Origin: Siderastrea siderea
Taxonomy: Eukaryota > Cnidaria > Anthozoa > Scleractinia > Rhizangiidae
Assembly: GCA_964030785.1 (NCBI GenBank)
Contig: OZ034967.1
Span: 52,977,533 to 53,041,532, forward strand
Length of the DNA stretch: 64,000 bases
Direction: 5' to 3'
In this document: one piece after another, positions 1 to 12,200 of the stretch
How the letters are laid out: each line of letters starts with the position of its first letter
Numbering within the stretch: the stretch's first letter is position 1
Position numbers and translations under genes: made by a program
Notes under the pieces: generated by a model
Database searches by the model: none
Seen by the model: only the letters and a program-made list of their open reading frames with translations
What the model was told of the DNA's origin: nothing

Positions 1-220
1 TCTTAGCTTTTGACCTGTCTACTTGTCCGATCCAGCGCGGTTTTGGCGCTGGGGAGATAAGTAACCGTGTGGTCACACAATGGAAGTCGTCTGTCATGCC
101 GATCATGGAGAGGTGTTCCCCCCTTTAATGCCAAATATTGTGTTGTTATTCTGCGTATTATGTTCGCATCTCTGTGCTCTATATTATTAGACATTAAAAA
201 TAAAAAAAAAAGAATTTTAC

Positions 221-3200
221 CTGGAACTCAGCCTCTGACAACATAGTCAATGTCTTGGGATCACATGCGACTGTCAAGAAGTCCAAGCCTTGATTGGCCC
301 ATCTGAAAGATAAACCAAGTACGTATGACCAATAACATTAAGGCCTTTCAATGAAAGACAACTATCTACTACATCATTCAAATACACTGTAAATCAAAAC
401 CTATAATTCAAATACACTGTAAATCAAATAACTATCCAATAACTATCTAAAGGATTCACACATTAAGTCAAAAATGTGCCATACTGACTACCTGAATACC
501 ACACGTCCACAGAAAGAATACAAAATAAAAGGTGCTTACAAATACAGAAACTACTGAGCCTTTCGTACCTTGGCCTTGTGCCTCGTCCCCTCTCATATTT
601 TGTCATTACAAACTTCATCCACTGCTTAGCAAATGCCAGCATTTTGTGTCCAAGGGCATCCTTTCTTTCTCCAAATACCAGCCGTGCTACCTCTTTCTGA
701 TACTGAACAAGCGGGAAGGTGTAAATTGTTGGCGATCAAAAACATTTAAAAATAATAATGATTATCCTTTAGTTGGTGATTTTCTTCGTTCTTAACCGAC
801 TGATAATGTTCTGGGAACCATTTCTCCTAACTCCCAAAGATTTCTCAGATCTAAAACTAACTGGGGCTGTTAACAAGAGCCATAACCCTTAACACCTGTT
901 ACGGCTGAGTATTCTTGATGGCACCTTGATGTTATGGGTGAACTTGGCTCTTGTTGGTATAATTTACTCACAAAGCACTTAGTTTGTTATGGGTATGAAG
1001 ATCAAGGCAACAGGTTGACTCAAAACGTAAAGACAGCCCTTTCAGAGAGAGGTCACACTTGGTGGGAGGTCCCTCTGCTCTGTAAGAGAACATAACCTCA
1101 TGGCCTGGTGTCTAACCTATGGTACATTTCTACAATTTTATACAAGATAATTACAATTACCTCAAATCCAAAGTTGTAACACAAGTGCATTGTCTCTGTG
1201 TAGGTTTGATAAACCATAGCCTTCTCTCCTTCGTCCATGTCAAACATGCTATCGAGGTCCAAGTTCTCATCAACTCTTTCAACGGCTCTAACAATTCCTT
1301 CACGAAGAGTGAGACATGCATCCTAAAGCGAAACAAATAAAAAGGCTTAGTCTAAGAACGCAATCTGGTGATCCATGAGGTAGACGTTTTTCCGTACGTG
1401 AGTTGAGTGCTGTATCAGTCTTGTCTTTCTGACGTTTCTCCGTACCTTATAACATTCGTACAATGTTAGTCTTGTCTTCCCAACGTTTCTCCAGATGATG
1501 ACATGCTCATATAAGGTTAACTGTTCAAGTTATTCGTCATGATCTGACCGAAATGGAAAAGAGAGGTGTGAACTACATCGCGCCTGGGAATTTGCCCTGA
1601 TGGCACATAATACTTTGTATTTGTGTGAGGATCTCTAACCGTTGGAAAGGATAGTCAACATTCCAGTTCTTCACTTTTGAGATTACAAAGAGCCATATTT
1701 ACACTGGCTGGTGCCGGAGGTATCGTGAAAATTCTGTTCTTAGTACAATGGCGATTAACATAAGGCTTTCATTGTCATTGTATTAAAAACAGAATTTTCA
1801 CGATACCTCCAGCACCATCAAAGCGTAGCAAGCAGGCATGGCAAACTTGTTGATCTCAAAGCACACAAATATGTAGAATACAGACAAAAGAGAAACTCCA
1901 GAAATAAACCGGCTGTCAACAACATTAATAATGCGGCAATAAAAATTTTGGAGGCGAGTCCAAAAGTCTCCTATACTTTTATTTGTATTACGTGACATTT
2001 ACAGGGGTAGTTCAATACATGTTAGACTTGAGATCACAAGATTTAAAAGACAATTCATTGACTAGTTTTTGAATAAAAGCGTCCGTAACAAAGACGTTGC
2101 TTCTCTGTGTAAAATGAGCATATTTGAGACATTACTTCTGATTACCTCATTTGAAATCTAGGGAAGCAAACCGGATAAAACCTTCAGGAAAAGTAGCTGT
2201 GTGCTACAGCTATGACATATGGTGAAAACATTGTCTCAGTCTGTCAGGATAACACTGGTACCGATGAAACAATAGAAAATAACGTAAATCTGTAATTTTT
2301 TACTGGAAAAAATTCAGCCTGACTATTTTTTTGAAAACGCTCATAGAATTCTTTCAAACTTTGCAGTCTTGAAGATTTACACCTAGACTATAAGAGACAA
2401 TAGGCCGTTTTAGAAGTTTAGGCCTAGATGTCGAGAAAATTCCTGATGTACAAAAATCATGACGTCATCGTTTCGTTGCTATGGTAACACCATTGTCAAT
2501 CAAACCTACTTTTTTGACAAGTTCATTCATTCTCTAGTAAATGTGTGAAGCAGCTTGCCCCACCGAGCTTAGACAGTAAAGTATTAGCCGTTCAAAGTTG
2601 GGATGGTGTGCCTCGGAAAAATCCAGATGAGCCACCTTACCACCTCTTCTGTAACGTGTTCCGGTTTCAATAGCTACCAGGATTTAAGCAATTCTAGACC
2701 AAACTGGAGAAAGTGGCAGATCTGGGGGACCGGCCTGGCAGGCACCCTGTTACCCATTTTTGTCAGTGATGAGAAAAATGTTTTCATTGTGAAACAACTT
2801 TGCTTTAAGCCACCCACTTTTTGCGTTGCGACTTCACCTTGTAAGAATGAAGGCAGAGTTTGGAAAGAAAGATCAGAGAGTCAGTGGCTCAAGTATAGAT
2901 AAAGATAAATTTGCTCTCTGCATTGCTGGGTTGTTTCGTTAAACAAGAATCTTTACTCCACTTTGTCTCTTTCTACACGGGTGTATAAATGGGTACTGGT
3001 GAAAAATGGAGGGAGTAGCGATGCTCCTATTTGTTTGACGCTACAGAAACTGACGTTTAGCACCTGAGCTATTTTGGCTACTGCTTGTGGCTTCAGCAAA
3101 TTTACCTTACCTGGTAATAATTAAGGTTGCATCTCCCCACCAGGAAAATCTGAGAGCATGGAGCCTAACTCAAGTCTATCAAAATAATAGTATGGACAAA

Positions 3201-6200
3201 ACCATTCACTAACCTGCAACTCATCAAGTGCCTCTGCAATGGCCTGATGGCTTGATGTCCTTGGCTTGACGATACTCACAGCTAAACTCATGCTCTCTAG
3301 AAACAGTTTCCGTTGCATGTCCAGCTCCTTGGAGTTCTGAACCACCAATATCATGCCGCCAACCTAAAACACAACAAAAATAGCTCAGATATTACAGGAA
3401 ATGGCTGAATTTAGGAGGAAATTATGGGGATGGTCAACATGCTTAAGCTAAATGCTTTTCTTAAGAAATTCTAATAAGGATGCACATTGGCATACTGCAA
3501 TCTCAGACAAAACTCTCGAGACAGTTTGGAATCAGTGAGAACTTTGAGCATGGACATGGAAGTCATTTTATAAAGGACAATTATTCCCCCTTCCCCTTAT
3601 CAATGTTGCTTTGCCATCAAAAATGCCTGATGAATCGTCTTTCAAACAGCATCTACAGATAAGTGGTGGGGGAGGGGCAGAGCATTTCTGGAACCAATAT
3701 CTATCAGTGTTTTTCCATGCAGGGAAATCAACAATACAAGCTAGAGAAAATTGCAATTGTTAGATGTCCAAAAATGTAGTTAGTGCATTTGCATTTTAAT
3801 CTTAAGGTCTTTAATTTAAGTCCTAGGGCAGCTTGCATAAACTGTAACATTAGGAGTAACTTTAAGATAAATGCCAACTTCAGTCAAGTTAACGATCTCA
3901 GCATTAAAGGAGCTGTGTCACGAAATTTAGCCAAATTCAGCCTCTAAGATCTGGGCTCCAAACATTAAAATAACCGCTTAAAACATTGATGAAAGGTTTA
4001 AATAACACAGCAATAGAAACTGAAGAATAATACAGATTGCAATTGGGGTTTTTTGAAAAACTGTTAGGCTGAACAGTTTTCAAAGTCCAACTCCATACAT
4101 ATTTTGTTTGTCACGAGGCTGTGATTTTGTTATTTACAAGTAATTTCTTTGTTAATGTTAAGTTCCATGACAAGTAAGGGCTAGTAATTGGAAAAACTAA
4201 ACAAGTTGGACTGGGCTGCCGTGACACAGCCCCTTTAACTCCTGATGTTAAGTTTCACGCAACTCTACCATGGTTCTGACCATGCGTGACTGTGATGTGT
4301 TGTGAATGTGTCCTTAGGTAAGACACTCACTTCAGTACACCTCACTCTACTCTCTTTATACACTTTGGTAGTGGCAAACTATTGATGAGAACCTAGCAAA
4401 GTGCTTGAGAGCAAACTGACAATGGACTGGCATCACACCAAGGGGGAACTCCTTATGCAGCTAACTGCTTCATGTGACAGAAAACAGAGCTTAGCCCCAG
4501 CAGCAATTAGCCTTCTGATTGTACAATATACTTCAGCTGGACAAAGCACCTTTGCCTCAAGAACTCCTCCATACAGTGTAACTCCTCTATTCTGTCATTA
4601 CCTCTATGTCAGCTAAGCCAATAGCAGTGTCCATGGTTGGATTGACTGTCACTTTCTTGCCAGTCCAGGTTACAGGTGACTCATGGCCACTTTCCACATC
4701 ACATGATGGCATGATTAGAAGATAGCCCAGTCCCTCTGAGACAACTTGGTCACCAAACTCCTCTTGAACACAGCAAGAATTCAGCAGGTGGATGATTTGA
4801 CTGCAGTAACAAGAAGAGAAAGATCAGTCAGCAAAAGACAGGCCACTGTGGTCTCTTACCATCCAGTAGTGCTTGGTGTCTGCCAGCACGAAGGGTTCCC
4901 AATACCACTCTGTATTGTGTGACTATGTTAAAATATCAGGCCTATTCATGCTTCATAAAGAAAATGATTTCACATTTAAACAAAGATTAAACTTAATCAG
5001 TGCTTTAAATTTGTCACTAAGTGCATCTGATACACCATTTGGCAAGGATGGCATATTGCACCATACTTACAGTTACCATACATGCAACTTAATGATACCA
5101 GTTCAAACTTGCCTTTTCAAAGCAACCAACAACCATTAATATTCCATAACAATAATTTAATTGGAAACTACAGGGTTCATACCCTTTAAAGATTTTGAAA
5201 TTCCAGGACTTTCCAGGACCTTTTTACCATGGTCTTAAAACATCTTTCCATGACCTAAATTTAGCCTTTTGTTCACAAAAAAGGTAAAGGAGATCAGCTT
5301 ATGACCCATTAATTTTCTTTTCACTCACAGAAATGGCAACTGCTAAATTTATTTTGTAAAATGCACTTCATTTTCCATGACTTTCCATGACAAAATGCTT
5401 AATTTCCATGACTTTCCAGGCCTGGAAAATGAAATTCTAAAATTCCATGACTTCCCAGATTTCCACGACCCCTACGAACCCTGAATTAACAGATGGTACT
5501 TACCACTTTTTCTTGGCCATTTCTCTAGGGACAAACATGAACAGTCCAGCTGTGTGCCTTGCTACAACCTGGCAGATAAAATACATAACTAGCTAAGCAA
5601 GTTTAGTGGTGGAGTGTGGTCATATCAAGATGTTTTTGGTTCCAGCTTTGCCATCTTAAATAATTTTACAAGGACACCTGTTGACTCCCATAAAACTACA
5701 GTTTTTTAGTCCTCAAGGCTGCAGATCTGAAACATTTCAAGAGTTCATGTCCATACAGACCAATTCCTCATGCCCCACTCACAAATCTGGGCTTGTAGAC
5801 TAACAATAAACTGTCTTAGTGCAATTCAGTGGAAATGAAATATGAAAAGTCTGAACACGTTTACTTGATAACATCACATAAAATTCCCAAAATGCACTGT
5901 TAGACCCTGTGCACAGACATCCTTAAGAAATCTTGCAATATTTCATCTTCTGTTCAGTGATTTTTGGGCATCTTTTCATCTCAAGGTTATCATCGATAAA
6001 AACTTTGTGCAATTACCGTAACTGATAAAAAATTAAGCAGGTATACATATGATTCGATAACTGCACACACCTGGACATGCCCACTAGCCTCCAATCTTGT
6101 CAGCAACTCAGACACTGGAATGTCAATGCTAAATTTTGCAGCATTTTCAAGATCATTCCTAAGTTTTTTGGTAAAGCCAAGTGCTTTGGATGCCCTTTCT

Positions 6201-9200
6201 CTGGCCTCATTAAACAGGTGTTTAAATCCTCGACAGGCTTCTAGAACTTTACGTCTGTCAAAATAGAAGGCACTCTGTTGTTTCATCAGTAGGCAGAGAC
6301 GGCAGTGTATGACCATCTATTTGAACTAAAATAGCTTTCATATTCATCTTGATTTTTACTAAACTCAGACAGCCACCCTGGGTAATTTGAATAACAGGTT
6401 GTTGCTATGACTGATCACCTTCTCAAGTGCCCAATTTCCACCCTGTTACAGTCATAGCCACAGACAAAATGTTGAATGATACGTTGTTTCGATCTTTGCG
6501 TGATGCGTGCTGCGAGCGCTACAAACGTTGCATGCAACAGTTGTAAGCAAAAGTCGTACTGTCTAAGTTGACCCTAAGGACCCAAACAATTGCAACATGG
6601 GGATGCACAGACCAGCGTAGCCTCATTATCCCTTTAAGCCCTGATATGAAATGCACATTCTCCTTACTGTTCAGTCTCCATTTATTTCTTATGGAACTAG
6701 TAAGGAAAAGTTGTGTAAATATCAAGACATCTCATCCTTGGTGATCACTTCCTTAATTCTCATCACCTGAATGTTTGAAACTTTAACAAGGACTGATAGT
6801 GTAAGGAGAAACTTCATTTCCCTCACTGTTGTGGCTAAAATTATTTATTTGAAACTTTGTCTAGTGCTAGAAACACTACTTACCTGAGATCGTCACTTTG
6901 ATCTGTGTTGTTATGAAGGTCTGAACAACACTGATCCAATTCTGACTCCAAAAAATCACCAGTTGATTCCAACAACCCTGAAGCCATGACACTAAAAAGA
7001 GATTGGAAAAAGGATTAGCCTTGAACAATGACAAACAGAGGACAAAGTGGCCAAACACAATTTTCTTGTACCTATGTATTATTCATCATTATTTCAAACC
7101 ACTCAAGTCTGGGAAAGATGGAATATTCAGTTTGTCACGAGCGTGGGACAAAGAAAAAATCTGAGTCCCTGACGGGAATCAAACCCATGACCTCCCGTAC
7201 ACCGGTCAGGCGCTCTAACCACTAAGCTACTGGGAGACTCGTGGAGAGCGAGGTCATATTTACTGAGTTTGCTGTGACACGTGTCCTGGTTACTGCTAGG
7301 ATCAGCAATGTCGAAAGCACCGTGTGATAATAAAGAAAGAGAGATGGTAAATTTTAAGCTCGGAAAGAAATGAAAAGAAAGTCTGGTTGCCCAAAATTGG
7401 CAAGGTAGGCGCTTTTAAAAGTTGATATTTTTTATTGAGCTAAGTAACATTGCCATAGCAACATAGCTGGTAATAAACCAGCACTGAATAAAGGGTTTGG
7501 TATTTGTTAAATCTGGTCATTAGATTTTTGCCTCAAACACTTGCATGATCTTCACTGAACAATTAAAATGATCACTTTATAAGCACCATTTATTTAGATA
7601 TTTGTGTTTCTCAATGCTTTGTACAGGCACTGACTCATGTGAAATCCTAGAGTGCGTGCATGCAAACTACATTCAGCCACCTTAAACATCATTAATTGTC
7701 CCCTCACCAAAATCTAGTTCCTCCCTCAACCTCTCCTCCCCTGACATGACGGCAGTGTTTCTTCACAAAGTCCCATTCCTCTTCAAGAATGTTCTTCAGA
7801 CCTTTAGATGCCTGGGGAAGCCTCTGCACCAGGTGGATCACATTATGAAGATACTCAAAATAAACCTAGCAGAATCAAAGGATATAATTCTGACTTAATT
7901 CTCATGAAAAGAACAGACTGCAAAGAGAGACATCACCAATTTTAACAGTGCTATGTGTTATACTTTTGCCACTTAATATGCACTAAGTTTTTGATTAATT
8001 AGTTTTTGACAACTTCTTGACACCTTTCTGGCAACTTTTGGATGGCTTCTGTTTCAACCGAGCAATAAAATTAAACCCTTTAAGCCCCAGCATCATTATG
8101 CAAATTCTCCTTACTGGACTTCGTATATTTTGTTCAGCACTAGTTGGGAAAACTTGTTTTAAACATGAAGGCACTTCATCTTCAGTGATCAATTCCTTAA
8201 TTCTCATGACTTGTATGTGTTATAATGCACTGATATGATGAGGAGAACTTTGATGTTGATCACTACTGGGGCTTAAAGGGTTAAGAACTAAGAAACGGGG
8301 AGTGGCAAGTGCAAAATGTGAAACTTGACAACTTCACCTCTCACACTTCTTGAAATCACCAGCTGACAAAGAAATGTGAAAAAAACTACTCAAAATATTT
8401 GTGTAAGTGACCAAGATACTGCATGCATCACTGTAACAGTAGCTTAAATTGAAACAACATACAACAGGCAATGACAAGACAAGCCACTCTGAAATCCCTA
8501 ATGAATCCTAAAAACTGTGATAAAATAATCCTGCATGACTGTAAACAAAATTGCCTTGACAAACATTGATTCTCAAGACATGATAAACGATTTTTATCTT
8601 GATTTAAATTGCTGTTGTGATTTTCTGAAAGGTGGAAAGATATAGATGGATACACACTTTTATCACCTAAAACTAGTGAATCTCTGAGTATAAGTACAAT
8701 GGAACCCTGATAAACTGAACCCTGCCTTTCAAAAAACCTGGCATAACAACCAATATCCTTCAGCCCAGTAATAGTAAAATGTATGGGAAAAAACCCCAAT
8801 ATAACAAAATTCCATTACAACGAACACATTTCCTCATTCCCTTGGTTATATTGGGTTCCACTGTACTATCAGGGAATGTTAAAGATTGCCAAAAATGAAA
8901 ATATTGACTCTTGTCGTGGAAAAATATACCTGAAGCAAGCTCTGAAGATCTTGTTCAAACCCCTCAATGTCATTATCTGTGTTTTCCTTGCTAGATTCCT
9001 CTGAATTTGCAATTCCATCCACAAGATCAAGGTAATAGTCTTTGACAAGAACTCCGCCCAACAGCACATCCTTGCACTCTCGTAACAGCTGCAAAGAATA
9101 GAGTGAAAAAACAACTTAGGTCCCAGCCACACTTATTCTAATGCACTGATTTTTTGTTTGATTATGCTGTAGTGTGAATGAAAATATTATTTTGTTATCA

Positions 9201-12200
9201 TTTTGGGTAAGTGAAAACAGAGATTTCCCAAATTGCATTAACTTTGATGGGACTTTACAAAAAAGTCGACTGCCTTCCCTTTTATGAGGCCATAGACTGC
9301 TCTGTTATGATGTTCAACCCATGTGAACCTTTACAAACACTTTACATAGTGGCATGTTAAGGCCTGGCCAAACAGTAGACTACGAGCAGTCTCTCGTTCT
9401 GCTCAGGGATAGTCAAGGAAAATGAACAAGCCTGCTGCGATGAAATGTGACGCACGTGTCGAGCCACTGGTGTAATGAGCTGGAAAGAGAGACTAAAGAC
9501 TAAGCCACAGCGTTTGACTCTTCACGGCCGAGTGATTTTTAAGTGTCAATTTCATATCATCTTTCAAGCCAATTAAGCATGTCCAATAAAATTCCTCCTC
9601 TTATCTTTCTGTCACGTTGTCATATCATCGCTAAGCCGCAGGACATGTTGCCTCGAAATATCAATATTATTTGTAAACAAGAGGAAAAACGAGCTTATTG
9701 CTGGTCTTTGTGAGAGGGATCTTGAATTTAATGCCGAAGAAAACTGTAGGAAGACCAGCTTAAAAGCCCTCTATTACCAATTTCATTATTCCAGTGGCAG
9801 AACCAAATATCATTTTAAACTTTCCTTCTGAAATGTCTTTCAAGCACCCCTGGTTGTCTGCTTTCAATTGTATGAACAGTATATGCCAAGGCCGTTCATT
9901 TCAATAACTTACGCTGTTTAACGGCTAAATCACCAAAACACTCGTATTCACTGACGTCTGTGCCGTTGTCGATGTTGGTTTTGCTCCAGTTTCAGTAGTC
10001 CTAATGTATTTCAAGAAATTTGACTAGAAAAGCCATGTTTGCAAACTAAAACCGCATTGATAATTTTGCAAGTGTTAAAAAGTCCGCAGGGAGTGTTGGC
10101 AGATCTCTGAGAAAGAGCCAATGAGAATTTTGCATTGTGAGAGCAACGCAGAAATTCAACTGCTGTGGCTTAGTCTGTAGCCTCTCTTTCCGACTCACTA
10201 CACGAGCGGTTCAACACGCGCGTCACATTTCAACGCGGCAGGCTTGCTCGCTTGTTCGTTTTCCTCGACTATCCCTGAGCGGAAAGAGAGACCGCTCGTA
10301 GTCTAGACAAAAAGTTGCATCACGTACAGTACAGTACCACAGAAAATTTTCAAAATTGTGTGTTGTATTTAGGTCTATCCTGAAGCAAACAAGAGACTGG
10401 TCTTCTTTAGAAACAGCTTCTATAGGTTTCGTTTGGCTATGTTTATAACAAGTTCATACAAAGTGGACACTTCAACACTTTTCTTTTACAATTGAAAATT
10501 ACACATCAAGAAATATACATTGTAACATGACACCACAACCATGTTTACTTCACCTCATCCAATTTACTGATAAAAATACTGGATCAAAAATGTTGCATTC
10601 ACTTATGCTGACTGCCATGTCACATTACCACATGTAATGCAACATCCCTGGTAGAAATTCGGCCCAGGATCTTAATAGTGATCCTGGATTAGGATCCTAA
10701 CAGGATCTTGTAGGATCCTAACCCAGAATCCTGATAAGATCCTACATAAGACCTATCCTGAAGGATCCTATTGACATCCTGACTATAGGATTCTGTAGGA
10801 TCCTATAGGATCTTGTTTAGGATCCTGTTTAAGATCCTATAGGAGGATCCTGTTTAAGATCCTATAGGATCCTACAGGATCCTAAACAGGATCCTAGACA
10901 ATGTTAAGCAGGATCCTGAACGACTTTTTACAGGATCCCGAGTAGGATCCTATAAAACATGGTTAGGATAATGCCATTTAGGATCCTGGGTAGGATCCTG
11001 TGTGAAGTTACAGGATCCTAGAAAATCCTGTATAATAATAATAATCCTGGTAAAAATCCTGTATAGGATTTCTACCAGGGATGTAGGCTACAAGTACATT
11101 CAATTGATGAAACCCTACACATGTTGCAAAATAGAGCACGACCCCAAAAAGCTGCCGGGTGTAACATGAAAAGTATTGTCAGTTACAACAATGACTAAAA
11201 TTAATAATGTTCAAGGATGCCTGTTACGTCAGTTGACCATTTTAAAATGTACTTATTACCTGTCTCACACTCAAAGAAGAGGGCTCTCCTTTGGGCCGAT
11301 GCTGTAACCTCAGACGCAAGCATTCATGGATTATATCCAATGGAACACGAGACAAAAACAGGTGCAATGAGCGGAACGAAGGAAGGCCACTTCTCTTGAA
11401 CTCCTCATTCCAAAAATGATCTCCAAAATTCCCTGGTGCATGACTTATTGTCCTATGAGGATGACAACTGCATGAAGATTGATTCAGCTCATCTTTTTGT
11501 CCATTCAGAAGAGCTTCTAAATAATTCACAAAAACCTTTCCATGTTCATGCACCACAGTTTTACACTGGCACTCATCACCAACACAACAACTGGCCGGAG
11601 GAGCCAAAGCCTGTCTTGCTTTCATTACACTCGCTTCCAAAATGTCACCTAATCTTTTTCCCAGTTTTATCAGGCCCATTTTCTTGATGCAGTGGTCAAC
11701 AAATGGTCTGTACCGTGACGTGGAGCTCCAGACAAAGTTAGACATACTGCTGCTAGTCCTTGAGGGTCTGGAGGGTATGCTGGTTTGAGACTCTTGGGAA
11801 ATTGTTCTACGAGGTGACGAGGGTGTACTGTTATTAGCTGGACCCTCATTTTCATTTTGACTCCCATTGTCATCATCATCATCTTCATTATCATCATCAT
11901 CGTCATTGTCGTCATCATTAGATGATGACCAAGTATCATCAATGTCGTCATGGCTCTGATCAGATGCAGGACAAATGTTATCTGCAGAAAAAAATTCATT
12001 ACAACAATAAACATGATATCATTGGCAAGGTGGACAACTGATAAAAGCATTAGGGTTCAATCCCACGGTCAGTGATTCAAGACCTGTTCTCTACCCTAGT
12101 TCAATTTAAAAAGGTAAAATGTCTTGTATTCAGTCTTTTGGACTGAATGAGCCAAGGTCAACACTTAGATCCCATTTCTGTAACATGTAACATACTCCTC

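Noticed and set aside
3..194. Minus-strand frame of 63 codons at the left edge as a further MAP3K4 exon
   Set aside because: It shows no similarity to the expected MAP3K4 sequence and no acceptor in phase. It is intronic sequence after the donor at 219-220.
7150..7330. Functional tRNA gene
   Set aside because: A and B boxes are present, but the anticodon stem and acceptor stem do not pair properly and position 33 is not T. A SINE or pseudogene fits better.
10680..11060. CRISPR-like array
   Set aside because: Units are short palindromic octamers with irregular short spacers in an animal intron, not repeats of about 30 bases with unique spacers.
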